Shown here piece after piece: positions 8,227 through 16,506 of a stretch of DNA of 64,000 bases (within the stretch, counting starts at the first letter, position 1; every line of letters begins with the position of its first letter). The notes under the pieces are model-generated. The model saw only the letters and a program-made list of their open reading frames with translations. It had not been told where the DNA came from and made no database searches. The stretch comes from Govania unica. GTDB lineage: Bacteria > Pseudomonadota > Alphaproteobacteria > Sphingomonadales > Govanellaceae. The stretch is from assembly GCF_027920805.1 (NCBI RefSeq), contig NZ_JANWOI010000004.1, positions 1-64,000 on the forward strand, read 5' to 3'. The position numbers and the translations under genes were made by a program.

Positions 8227-9438
8227 ATGCAAACGACTGCTTCGGCTGGAACTGGGTCTCCCTTCGGGGCTTTGAAGGGCTTACGGGTTATTGAACTCGG
8301 GCAGTTGATCGCCGGGCCGTTCTGCGGCCAGCTTATGGCCGATCACGGAGCCGAGGTGATCAAGATCGAACAGCCGAAGCTTGGCGACCCCATGCGTGAA
8401 TGGGGCCGTGGCAAGCCGGTCTGGTGGCCGGTGCTGGCCCGCAACAAGAAATCCATCACGCTCGATCTGCGTCAGCCCGAGGGCCAGCAGATCCTGAAGG
8501 ATCTGGTCGCCAAGGCCGATTTCCTGCTCGAAAACTTCCGTCCCGGCACGCTGGAGAAATGGGGGCTTGGCTATGACGTGCTGTCGGCCATCAATCCGGG
8601 GCTTATTATGATCCGGGTTTCGGGTTATGGCCAGACCGGACCCTATGCGCAAAAGGCGGGCTATGGTTCCATTGGCGAGGCGATGGGCGGCATGCGTAAC
8701 CTGGCCGGCGATCCATCGTTGCCGCCAAGCCGCGCTGGGCTGTCCATTGGGGATTCTCTGGCTGCCACCTATGCCTGTCTCGGGGCGCTGATGGCGCTCC
8801 ATCACCGTCATATGACCGGGCGCGGGCAGGTGGTTGATTCGGCCATTTACGAAGCAGTGCTGGCGATGATGGAATCGACGGTGCCTGAATATACCGAAGG
8901 CGGCTATATCCGCGAGCGCACCGGGTCGATCCTGCCCAAGGTCGCGCCGTCCAATGTCTATACGACCCGGGATGGGGAGCTTCTGATCGGTGCCAATCAG
9001 GACAGCGTGTTCGGTCGTCTGGCCGAAGCCATGGGGCGGCCGGAGCTTGCGAAAGATCCGCGGTATGCGACTCATCATGCGCGGGGGGAGCATCAGGCCG
9101 AGCTTGATGATCTCATCAATGACTGGACGCGGGGGCTGAGCACGGCCGAAGTGATGGCGTTGATGGATTTGTTCGGCGTGCCCGCGGGCAAGATCTTCAA
9201 GACGCCGGACATGCTCGAAGACCCGCAGTTCAAGGCCCGGGAGGCGCTGGTCCATGTGGCGCATCCTGAATTCCGCAATCTGATGATGCAGAACGCCTTT
9301 CCGAAATTGTCGGAAACGCCGGGTCAGGTCGGCTGGCCGGGTCCGGCCCTTGGTGCCCATAACGCCGAGATTTACGGCGGCCTCCTCGGGCTTTCGGAGT
9401 CCGAGATCGCGGCCTTGGCCGGTAAGGGCATTATTTAA
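8227..9438 (+). CDS. Class III (CaiB/BaiF) CoA-transferase
   Basis: A 403-residue family III CoA-transferase, which moves CoA from one thioester to a free acid through an aspartyl-CoA intermediate. The catalytic aspartate is probably Asp176 in LSIGDSLAATYA, and the N-terminal motif GLRVIELGQLIAGPFCGQLMADHGAEVIKIE is classical (split here for reading: GLRVIELGQLIAGPF, then CGQLMADHGAEVIKIE). An in-frame GTG at 8224 immediately precedes the ATG used. AAGGA lies about 11 bases upstream. It is divergent from the HMG-CoA-lyase-like gene. A pairing like mammalian SUGCT (succinate-hydroxymethylglutarate CoA-transferase) feeding the lyase is plausible. Malate, citramalate or itaconate are alternative acids. 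Confidence 0.88.
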   Translation: MQTTASAGTGSPFGALKGLRVIELGQLIAGPFCGQLMADHGAEVIKIEQPKLGDPMREWGRGKPVWWPVLARNKKSITLDLRQPEGQQILKDLVAKADFLLENFRPGTLEKWGLGYDVLSAINPGLIMIRVSGYGQTGPYAQKAGYGSIGEAMGGMRNLAGDPSLPPSRAGLSIGDSLAATYACLGALMALHHRHMTGRGQVVDSAIYEAVLAMMESTVPEYTEGGYIRERTGSILPKVAPSNVYTTRDGELLIGANQDSVFGRLAEAMGRPELAKDPRYATHHARGEHQAELDDLINDWTRGLSTAEVMALMDLFGVPAGKIFKTPDMLEDPQFKAREALVHVAHPEFRNLMMQNAFPKLSETPGQVGWPGPALGAHNAEIYGGLLGLSESEIAALAGKGII

Positions 9439-9461
9439 TCCACAGCCGCTAGGGGGAGTAG

Positions 9462-10112
9462 ATGGCAGGGCGGGACACGGTAGCGCGCGATCAGGACTAT
9501 GCGGCGGCGGGGTTTGGCGGGCGGCTTGGCTTTGGCGAGCGTCCGGCATTGGTGATTGTCGATGTGGTGACCGCCTATCTTGATCCGGAGTCGCCGCTTT
9601 ATGCCGGGGTTGAAGATGAGCTTGCGGCCAATGAACGGCTGCTGGCGGTGGCGCGGGAGGTTGGGATTCCGGTCATCTTTACCCGCGTCGAATATACCCC
9701 GGGCGGCGCGGATGGTGGATATTTCTATAAAAAAGTCAAAGCCTTGAAGGTCTTTGACCGGGGTGGAAAATGGGGGGCGTTCCCCGCGACTCTGACCCCG
9801 CTTTCAAGCGAAATTATTGTCACCAAACAATATGCCAGTGCCTTTTTCGGCACCAGTTTGCGCTCGACCCTGAGCGCGCTTGGCGTGGATACGCTGCTGA
9901 TCACCGGCTATTCGACCTCGGGCTGTGTGCGGGCGACGGCCCTTGATGCTTTGCAGAACGGATTTATTCCTGTGGTGGTGGCGGACGCCTGCGGCGATCG
10001 CGATTGCGACGTTCAGGCCGCCAATCTGTTCGATCTGGCGGCCAAATATGCCGACGTGCTTGAGGCGGATCAGGTGATTGCCTGGCTGCAGGAGCAGTTT
10101 TGCGCGGACTGA
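9462..10112 (+). CDS. Isochorismatase-fold cysteine hydrolase
   Basis: A 216-residue member of the isochorismatase-like hydrolases. The Asp-Lys-Cys triad is recognisable: Asp in VIVDVVTAY, Lys in IVTKQYASAFFGTSL, and Cys in GYSTSGCVRATALDA, with the usual cis-peptide context. The arrangement is closest to N-carbamoylsarcosine amidase or maleamate amidohydrolase, so hydrolysis of an amide or ureido bond on a small acid is the best guess. It starts 24 bases after the CoA-transferase with a strong GGGGGAG ribosome binding site and is almost certainly co-transcribed with it. It may release the free acid that the CoA-transferase then activates. Confidence 0.82.
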   Translation: MAGRDTVARDQDYAAAGFGGRLGFGERPALVIVDVVTAYLDPESPLYAGVEDELAANERLLAVAREVGIPVIFTRVEYTPGGADGGYFYKKVKALKVFDRGGKWGAFPATLTPLSSEIIVTKQYASAFFGTSLRSTLSALGVDTLLITGYSTSGCVRATALDALQNGFIPVVVADACGDRDCDVQAANLFDLAAKYADVLEADQVIAWLQEQFCAD

Positions 10113-10148
10113 GGGGCGGCTTATTCCATATTTAGGGACAGAGAGTTC

Positions 10149-10177
10149 TTGACGCGTCGAATAATGTATACAATAAA
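10149..10177 (+). promoter_or_regulatory. Candidate promoter with embedded TGTATACA operator
   Basis: A -35-like TTGACG (10149-10154) and a -10-like AATAAA (10172-10177) are 17 bases apart. Between them lies the palindrome TGTATACA (10165-10172), in the context AATGTATACAAT. The same operator core occurs twice in the 8157-8190 region. Binding here would block polymerase, so repression relieved by a ligand is the simplest reading. The receptor gene starts about 250 bases downstream; nothing else was seen in the spacer 10178-10400. Confidence 0.5.
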
Positions 10178-10430
10178 TTATGGGGCTCGGGGTGGGCGCA
10201 GCAAAAAGCATGCAAAATAATCTGTTTGTCTGCCCGAGCCTTTGCCGTGCGGCCTGCTGCCTGACCACAGAATCAGGGGCAACCGCCAGCATATAGGGGG
10301 CTTGATCATATTCTGCGGGGGTTCGCACCTGCTTTTCTATTCCGACCTCTTGTGACTGCTTCTGCCGCCGCAGAAGCCTGTATTGCGTTCCGTGTAAACA
10401 ATGAACAACAAGACGATTGAGGAGAGAAAC

Positions 10431-12722
10431 GTGACCAGGTCAAATCTGTTGAAAATCCTGCTTGGAACCAGTTGCGCGGTCGCGGCTTATGGCGTTACGC
10501 CGGTCATGGCGCAGGGCAATTCGGCCGCATTGTCGGAGCCGCTTGAGGAAATTGTTGTGACCTCGCGGCGCCGGGATGAACGGCTGGTCGACGTGCCGAT
10601 TGCGGTCAGCGTTTTCAATGCCGCCACCATTGAGCGGGCGGGCATTACCCGGGCGGCGGATTTCCTCGCGCTGACCCCGAACGTCCAGTTCATCCAGACC
10701 ACCAACGTGGGCGAAAGCCAGGTCCATATTCGCGGTATCATTCAACCGCGCGATGCCGAGCCGCCCTTTGCCTATGTGGTTGATGGCGTACTGGTGCCGA
10801 ACCCAAGCGCCTTCAATGGCGAGCTTGTGGATATCGATCAGATCGAAGTCATCAAGGGGCCCATCGGCTCGATTTACGGCCGCAACGCCGTCGGCGGGGC
10901 CATTCTGGTGTCGACCAAAAAGCCAGGCAATGAGTTTGAAGGCAAGGTCAAGGGCAGCTATGAGGTCGAAGGCCAGGAATGGAGCGTCAACGGCTTTGTC
11001 TCGGGTCCGGTCGTCAAGGACAAGCTCTATGCCCGTCTGACCGCGGGTTACCTTGACCGCAAGGGCTATTACGACAATGTCACCCTGCATGAAAAGGAAG
11101 ACCCGTTCAGAGAAGGCCAGGTGCGCGGCCGGGTGGTCTGGGATGCGACCGACAACATCCAGTTCGATTTTTCGGGCGGCTATGCCAAGGTCAAGGGCTA
11201 TGCCTTCAACTTCAACAACCAGACGGCGGGCACGCCGGGGTTCCGCGATGGTGTCGATATCAATGACACCAGCATTCAGAATGCCGGAAACGTGCGCTCT
11301 TTCAATAATCAGAAGCGCTATGACGCCACGGCAAAAATGGATTGGAACAGTGAATATGGCACGCTGTCGATCTATGGCGCTTATCACAAGCTGAACGAAG
11401 ATATGGGCGGTGAGGGCGCGGTAGATTTGGCGCTGTTTGGCTTCTATCCCTCTTTCTCGCCCGTCAATTTTTTCATCGACCCGACGCTTTATGAGGGTTA
11501 TGGCCCGACACCGCGTGACGGCACTCAGTATCAGGCCCGCAACCAGACCGATAAAAGCGCTGAAATCCGCTTCACCTCGCCGGGGGATAAACGGCTCCGC
11601 TATATCGCCGGAGCTTATTACATCGTCTTCGATCGGGCGATCATTTTGAACCGTGCCGATGATATGGGCAATGGGGTTGTGGTGGCCAATCCGCTTGGGG
11701 ATCCGGTGACCAATCCGGTCACGGCGCTGACCTGGACTGACAACCACAACAAGGCTTATGCCCTGTTCGGTCAGCTGGCGTTCGATATCACGGAAAAGGT
11801 CGAACTTTCGGCGGCCGCGCGTTGGGACAAGGAAGAACGCGGTACGACCAATTTGACGCCTGCGAATTATGTCACCCTGGCCGGTGATTCCGGGCGCAAG
11901 CGCAACGCCAATTTCAGCAAGGTGCAGCCGCGCGTGTCCCTGCGTTACAAGCCGACGGAGGACACGTCCTTTTATGCGACCTATGGCGAAGGCTTCCGGT
12001 CGGGCGGGTTTAATCCGCTTGGCAGTCGGTTCAATATTATCAATATCGATGGGGTGACTAACACCACGGTTCAGGATGCCTTTGACAAGGAAACCTCGAA
12101 ATCCATGGAGCTTGGGTTCAAGGCCTCTCTGTTGGATCATCGTTTCAGCATCAATGGCGCCGCCTTCGCCTCGACTGTGCATAATGCCCAGTATTTCCAG
12201 TTCTTCCCCTTTTCGCTGTCGCGGGTGATTTCGATCGTCGATAAAAACCAGATCTGGGGCTTTGAATTCGACGTCAATGCGCGGGTGACCGACGGGCTCA
12301 ACCTATTCGGCGGGTTTGGCTATCTGCATTCGACCATCAAGGCCAATGCCGAAAATCCGGAAACGATCGGCAATAGCATGCCGTTCACACCGGAATATAA
12401 CGTCATCCTCGGGGCGCAATATAGCAAGCCGATCACGGACGGGATCAATGGCGTGGTGCGGGTGGAGTATACCCGCACCGGTCCGCTTTATTATGACACC
12501 CTGAATACCCCTGGCACCCGCCGCGATGCCTTGAATCTCGTCAATGCCCGGCTTGGGGTGGAGGGGGAGACCTGGACCGCCACGCTGTGGTCGCGCAACC
12601 TGTTCAACAAACATTACAACGTGGACGGTGTGGTGCTGGTGGTGCCGAACGTGACGGTGTTCGATTTCGTCACCAAGGGCGCACCGCGCACCTTTGGTCT
12701 GGAGGTTGCCTATAAATTCTGA
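10431..12722 (+). CDS. TonB-dependent outer-membrane receptor
   Basis: Outer-membrane beta-barrel transporter of 763 residues. It has a signal peptide ending near PVMAQ, a TonB-box-like EEIVVTSRR segment, and a plug domain of about 120 residues (VDVPIAVSVF...TPNVQFIQ). The 22-strand barrel ends in the aromatic residue expected for such proteins (VAYKF). The GTG start at 10431 is preferred because GAGGAG lies six bases upstream. An in-frame ATG at 10401 has no such site and would add ten residues in front of the signal peptide. There are no siderophore, heme or B12 genes nearby. The shared operator with the CoA-ester genes suggests uptake of an organic carbon source. Confidence 0.92.
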   Translation: MTRSNLLKILLGTSCAVAAYGVTPVMAQGNSAALSEPLEEIVVTSRRRDERLVDVPIAVSVFNAATIERAGITRAADFLALTPNVQFIQTTNVGESQVHIRGIIQPRDAEPPFAYVVDGVLVPNPSAFNGELVDIDQIEVIKGPIGSIYGRNAVGGAILVSTKKPGNEFEGKVKGSYEVEGQEWSVNGFVSGPVVKDKLYARLTAGYLDRKGYYDNVTLHEKEDPFREGQVRGRVVWDATDNIQFDFSGGYAKVKGYAFNFNNQTAGTPGFRDGVDINDTSIQNAGNVRSFNNQKRYDATAKMDWNSEYGTLSIYGAYHKLNEDMGGEGAVDLALFGFYPSFSPVNFFIDPTLYEGYGPTPRDGTQYQARNQTDKSAEIRFTSPGDKRLRYIAGAYYIVFDRAIILNRADDMGNGVVVANPLGDPVTNPVTALTWTDNHNKAYALFGQLAFDITEKVELSAAARWDKEERGTTNLTPANYVTLAGDSGRKRNANFSKVQPRVSLRYKPTEDTSFYATYGEGFRSGGFNPLGSRFNIINIDGVTNTTVQDAFDKETSKSMELGFKASLLDHRFSINGAAFASTVHNAQYFQFFPFSLSRVISIVDKNQIWGFEFDVNARVTDGLNLFGGFGYLHSTIKANAENPETIGNSMPFTPEYNVILGAQYSKPITDGINGVVRVEYTRTGPLYYDTLNTPGTRRDALNLVNARLGVEGETWTATLWSRNLFNKHYNVDGVVLVVPNVTVFDFVTKGAPRTFGLEVAYKF

Positions 12723-12751
12723 GTTTGACGCCTGTGTTGCCGCGTTGCCTA

Positions 12752-12785
12752 CCCCCGGTCAAGAGTCTCTGGCCGGGGGTTTTCT
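12752..12785 (+). terminator. Rho-independent terminator of the receptor gene
   Basis: The stem CCCCCGG (12752-12758) pairs with CCGGGGG (12773-12779), with a 14-base loop, followed by TTTTCT. It lies 30 bases after the receptor stop codon. Confidence 0.85.
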
Positions 12786-12801
12786 GTTGAAAGACTGAGG
12801 T

Positions 12802-12884
12802 CTGGATTGCTTCGGCTACGCCTCGCAATGACGGGAGTGGGTGTGGTCGTCATCGCGAGCCGCGTAAGCGGCGTGGCGATCCAG
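12802..12884. repeat. Family B palindromic repeat (copy B1)
   Basis: CTGGATTGCTTCGGCTACGC...CGCAATGACG is followed by CGTCATCGCGAGCCGCGTAA...GGCGATCCAG. The two arms are in the reverse order of the other B copies. It belongs to the dispersed family also found at 43201-43463 and 56716-57077. The element lies in the spacer between the receptor terminator and mnmC and has no coding content. Confidence 0.85.
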
Positions 12885-12976
12885 GAAGGGGCCGGGTTGT
12901 TGCGGTTTTGCCGTTGATCTTGGGGGGAAAGGGGTTAGGTTTGGGGCGTGCATTGTAAAGGATCATTGCTGACGTC

Positions 12977-14827
12977 ATGACGTCACTGCGTCTTATACCC
13001 CCCGCGCTGGACTGGACGGCCGAAGGCGCGCCGCGGTCGCGAGGGTTTGATGATATTTATTATGCCCCGGAGGCGGGGTTTGCGGAAACGCGTCATGTGT
13101 TTCTGGATGGCATTGGCGCGCCTGAAGTCTGGGCGGGGCGGGCGCGATTTACTCTGGGCGAGACCGGGTTCGGCACCGGGTTGAATTTTCTCGCTGCCTG
13201 GGATCTGTGGCGGCGCACGGCGGCGGCCGATGCGCGGCTGGATTATCTGGCGGTCGAAGCCTACCCCTTGCAACGTGATGATCTGCGCCGGGCGCTTGCG
13301 CTCTGGCCGGAGTTGCAGCCCTTGGCCGATCAATTGATTGCGGCATGGCCCCATGGGGTGGCGGGCAGCCATCTGCTCAGCCTCGATGGCGGCCGGGTGC
13401 GGCTTCTGCTGCTGTTCGGTGACGCTGCGTCCATGCTGGCGGCGACTGAGGCGCAGGTGGACGCCTGGTTTCTCGACGGATTTGCCCCAAGCAAGAACCC
13501 TGACATGTGGAGTCCGGCGTTGTTTGCCGCCGTTGCCCGTCTGTCCAAGCCGGGGGCGCGGCTTGCGACCTTTACGGTGGCGGGGGTGGTGCGGCGCGGA
13601 CTTGCGGCGACCGGGTTCACATGTGAAAAACGTCCGGGCTTTGGGACCAAGCGGGGTTGTCTGGCGGCGCGATTTGAGGGGCCTGCGCCGGTGGTCAAGG
13701 ATGCAACGCCCTGGTTTGCTCCGCCGGTTGCAGTTCCAGTGCGACGGATTGCGGTGATTGGCGGCGGCATTGCCGGGCTGACGATGGCCCGGGTGCTGAT
13801 GTCGCGGGGTGTTGCGGTGACGCTCTATGAAAAAGCCGGGAGTTTGCTGCCGGAGGCGTCGGGCAATCCGGTGGCGGTTCTCGAACCCTGGATTGATCTG
13901 GGCGAGGCTCCGGCCGGGCGCTTCAGTCTGGCGGCGACCCTCCATGCGCTCCGCTGGTATCGCGATTATGCGGGTGACGGTTTCGAGCCTTGCGGGGTGC
14001 TGGCGCAGGAGGACCGCGCCTGGCAGGAACGGGTGGCGGCGGGCGGTTATCTGCCGCCCGAAGACGTGAGTTTACAGGCGGATGGCCTGTTGTTTCCGCG
14101 TGCCGGAATGATTCACACCGCCCGCCTCGCGATGCGGCTGGCCGACGGGGTCGACCTGCGTCTTGGACAAGATATCGCCCGGCTTGAGGATCTGGACGCC
14201 GATGCGGTGGTGCTGGCGGCGTCTTTCGGGTCGGAGGCGCTCGGCGGTTTCCCGCTGTCGCTTGCGGTCCGGCGCGGGCAGGTGAGCTTGCTGGAAGGCG
14301 GCGCGCCGCTTGGCCAGGTTCTGAGTGGCAAGGGCTATGTCACCCCGGTGTTCGTGACCCCGGAAGGATTGCGTCATCTTGCGGGGGCGAGCTTCGCCGC
14401 CGCTGACCCGTCGACCGAGGACTGGCGCGCGCTGGCGGAAGCCGATCAGCAGGCCAATCTGGAGATTTTTCAAAATCTGCTGCCCGGTAGTCCGGCCCGT
14501 CTGGTGGGAGGGCGCACCGGTCTTCGTGCCGCGAGCGTCGATCACTTGCCGATCATGGGGGCGTTGCCGGTCGCGGATTATGCGGCGGATTATGGCGGGC
14601 TGGCCCATGGGCGGCGCGGGGATTATCCGCAGGCCCGCTATCAGCCGGGGCGATATGTGCTGACGGGGCTTGGGGCGCGCGGCTACCTCACAGCGCCGCT
14701 GTTGGCGGAAACGCTGGCGGCGCAAATTCTCGGGGCCCCGGTGCCTTTGCCGCGTTCGCTGCTTGATGCGCTGCATCCCGGGCGGGCGGCGATCCGGGCC
14801 ATTCGGCGGGCAAAAAAAACGGGCTGA
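12977..14827 (+). CDS. mnmC: Bifunctional tRNA wobble-uridine modification enzyme MnmC
   Basis: A 616-residue two-domain protein that finishes the mnm5(s2)U34 modification in tRNA. Residues 1 to about 240 are the SAM-dependent methyltransferase domain (DUF752), with LGETGFGTGLNFLAAWDLW and WFLDGFAPSKNPDMW. From about 254 is the FAD-dependent oxidoreductase domain, opening with the dinucleotide fold RIAVIGGGIAGLTMARVL; it removes the carboxymethyl group. Length and domain order match E. coli MnmC. The gene stands alone and converges on the paa operon, whose terminator hairpin overlaps the mnmC stop codon. The start codon lies inside the palindrome TGACGTCATGACGTCA. Confidence 0.93.
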   Translation: MTSLRLIPPALDWTAEGAPRSRGFDDIYYAPEAGFAETRHVFLDGIGAPEVWAGRARFTLGETGFGTGLNFLAAWDLWRRTAAADARLDYLAVEAYPLQRDDLRRALALWPELQPLADQLIAAWPHGVAGSHLLSLDGGRVRLLLLFGDAASMLAATEAQVDAWFLDGFAPSKNPDMWSPALFAAVARLSKPGARLATFTVAGVVRRGLAATGFTCEKRPGFGTKRGCLAARFEGPAPVVKDATPWFAPPVAVPVRRIAVIGGGIAGLTMARVLMSRGVAVTLYEKAGSLLPEASGNPVAVLEPWIDLGEAPAGRFSLAATLHALRWYRDYAGDGFEPCGVLAQEDRAWQERVAAGGYLPPEDVSLQADGLLFPRAGMIHTARLAMRLADGVDLRLGQDIARLEDLDADAVVLAASFGSEALGGFPLSLAVRRGQVSLLEGGAPLGQVLSGKGYVTPVFVTPEGLRHLAGASFAAADPSTEDWRALAEADQQANLEIFQNLLPGSPARLVGGRTGLRAASVDHLPIMGALPVADYAADYGGLAHGRRGDYPQARYQPGRYVLTGLGARGYLTAPLLAETLAAQILGAPVPLPRSLLDALHPGRAAIRAIRRAKKTG

Positions 14828-14845
14828 CATAACCACGTCAGCCCG
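14812..14845 (-). terminator. Rho-independent terminator of the paa operon
   Basis: On the minus strand, CGGGCTGAC pairs with GTCAGCCCG across an 8-base loop and is followed by eight T. It lies 33 bases beyond the paaE stop. The stem overlaps the stop codon of the converging mnmC gene. Confidence 0.88.
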
Positions 14846-14877
14846 AGGGATAGGCCCCAATAGAACTTTAGAAATCT

Positions 14878-15948
14878 TTACGCGTCATAGTCGAGCACGA
14901 CCTTATCGGTCAGCGGCCGCGACTGGCAGGTGAGCACGAAACCGGCTTCGACCTCATGGGGTTCGAGGGCGTAATTGACCGCCATGTCGACCTTGCCTTC
15001 GATGACCTTGGCGCGGCAGGTGCAGCAGACCCCGCCCTTGCAGGAGAACGGTACGTCGGCCCCGTGAGTTTCAGCCGCGTCCAACACCGTCCCGCCATTG
15101 AAGGCGAGGTTGAATTCGGTCGAGATACCATGAACGATGACGGTCACGCGGGACGTGTCCATCTTGCTTTCGACCTGGATCGGCCGGGCGGCGGCACGCG
15201 GCGCGTCGTCCGTATAGAACAGCTCGAAATGAATGTGATCCTTGCTCATGCCAAGCTCGATGAGGGTCTTCGAGACATCCTCGATCATGGCTTGCGGGCC
15301 GCAGAGGAACACGTCGTCGATCTGGCTCACGGGGCAGAGCGCGGCGAGCAGCGCCTTGGCCTTCTTGCCATCGATGCGGCCCATCAGAATGTCAATATCC
15401 TGGGCTTCGCGGCTCAGGATATTGGTCACGCTGAAGCGGGTCATGTGGCGGTTCTTGATATCCTCAAGTTCCTCCCGGAACATGATTGAGGCCACCGAAC
15501 GGTTGCCGAAGAAAAGATGGAAATTGCTGTTGGGTTCGCGGGCGAGGGTGGTCTTGATGATCGACAGCATGGGCGTGATGCCGCTGCCGGCCGCGAAGGC
15601 CACATAGGTTTTGGCCTGCGCCGGGTCCAGCGGGGTCGAGAACTTGCCCATGGGGGTCATGACCTCAAGCTCGCTGCCGACCGTGAGCGCGCTGTTGGCA
15701 TAGGATGAAAAGATCCCGTCCGGAATCTGCTTGATGGCGACCCGCAACTGATTGTCGTCGACGCCCGAACAGATCGAATAGGAACGCCGCACATCCTTGC
15801 CGTCGATAAGGCTGCGCAACGTCAGATGCTGCCCTTGGATGAAGCGATAGTCGTCCCGCAAGTTGTCCGGCACGGCAAAGGTGACGGCGATACTGTCATC
15901 CGTCTGCTTCTCAAGATCGGCGATTGTCAGGCGATGAAACTGGACCAT
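14878..15948 (-). CDS. paaE: Phenylacetyl-CoA epoxidase reductase subunit PaaE
   Basis: NAD(P)H-dependent flavo-iron-sulfur reductase of 356 residues that supplies electrons to the PaaABC(D) ring-1,2-epoxidase. It has an N-terminal FAD domain with RRSYS (54-58), an NAD(P)-binding middle domain starting near AAGSGITPMLSI, and a C-terminal plant-type 2Fe-2S domain with CKGGVCCTC and a distal cysteine in VLTCQS. The ATG at 15948 is preferred to an upstream frame extension because it gives the usual MVQFHRL N terminus after a GGA-containing binding site. It is the last gene of the paaABCDE operon, 10 bases downstream of paaD, followed by a strong terminator. Confidence 0.95.
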   Translation of the reverse strand: MVQFHRLTIADLEKQTDDSIAVTFAVPDNLRDDYRFIQGQHLTLRSLIDGKDVRRSYSICSGVDDNQLRVAIKQIPDGIFSSYANSALTVGSELEVMTPMGKFSTPLDPAQAKTYVAFAAGSGITPMLSIIKTTLAREPNSNFHLFFGNRSVASIMFREELEDIKNRHMTRFSVTNILSREAQDIDILMGRIDGKKAKALLAALCPVSQIDDVFLCGPQAMIEDVSKTLIELGMSKDHIHFELFYTDDAPRAAARPIQVESKMDTSRVTVIVHGISTEFNLAFNGGTVLDAAETHGADVPFSCKGGVCCTCRAKVIEGKVDMAVNYALEPHEVEAGFVLTCQSRPLTDKVVLDYDA

Positions 15949-15958
15949 GATGTTTCCG

Positions 15959-16501
15959 TCAAAGACATTTGAAATAATCGAAGGGTTCAAGACAGGCGTT
16001 GCAGGCATAATGCGCCTTGCAGGGCGTCGATCCGAAATTGCTCACCTTGCGGGTGTCGTGGGAACCGCAAAGCGGGCAGGGCACGTCGGGGTCTTCCCCA
16101 AGGAGCACATGGGCTTTGCGGGCCAGTCGGTCGTCGCTGCCGGTGTGCGTCGCGGATTTGACCGGAGGGGCGATGCCATATTCCCGCAGTTTCTCGCGCC
16201 CGCGCTCGCTCAGCCAGTCCGTGGTCCAGGCCGGGGACAGCACGGTTTTGACCTTTGCGTTCGGATAGCCGTTGCGCTTGAGCGCGGTCAGGATATCGAC
16301 CTCGATCACAAGCGTCGCCGGGCAGCCGGAATAGGTCGGCGTCACGCTGACCGTGACGTTGTCGCCCGCAATCTCGACCCCGCGCACGATGCCGAGATCA
16401 ACCACCGACAACACCGGGACTTCGGGATCCGGTACCGCGTCAAGCACGGCCCAGATCGCCTTTTCCTCCCTGGTCTTTGCAAGTGATATGATGTCGCTCA
16501 T
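15959..16501 (-). CDS. paaD: PaaD, Fe-S/metal maturation factor of the epoxidase
   Basis: A 180-residue protein with an N-terminal MIP18/DUF59 domain (VPDPEVPVLSVVDLGIVRGV...TPTYSGCPAT) and a C-terminal zinc-ribbon-like domain containing CPLCGS and CNACLEPF. PaaD is required for phenylacetyl-CoA epoxidase activity, probably as an iron-sulfur maturation factor. It follows paaC with a 5-base gap, in the standard operon position. Both cysteine pairs of the ribbon are present, so it appears intact. Confidence 0.94.
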   Translation of the reverse strand: MSDIISLAKTREEKAIWAVLDAVPDPEVPVLSVVDLGIVRGVEIAGDNVTVSVTPTYSGCPATLVIEVDILTALKRNGYPNAKVKTVLSPAWTTDWLSERGREKLREYGIAPPVKSATHTGSDDRLARKAHVLLGEDPDVPCPLCGSHDTRKVSNFGSTPCKAHYACNACLEPFDYFKCL

Positions 16502-16506
16502 GAGGT

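Noticed and set aside
10440-12182. A 580-codon antisense frame over the TonB receptor
   Set aside because: The receptor strand shows a signal peptide, TonB box, plug and terminal aromatic residue. The antisense product has no recognisable motif.
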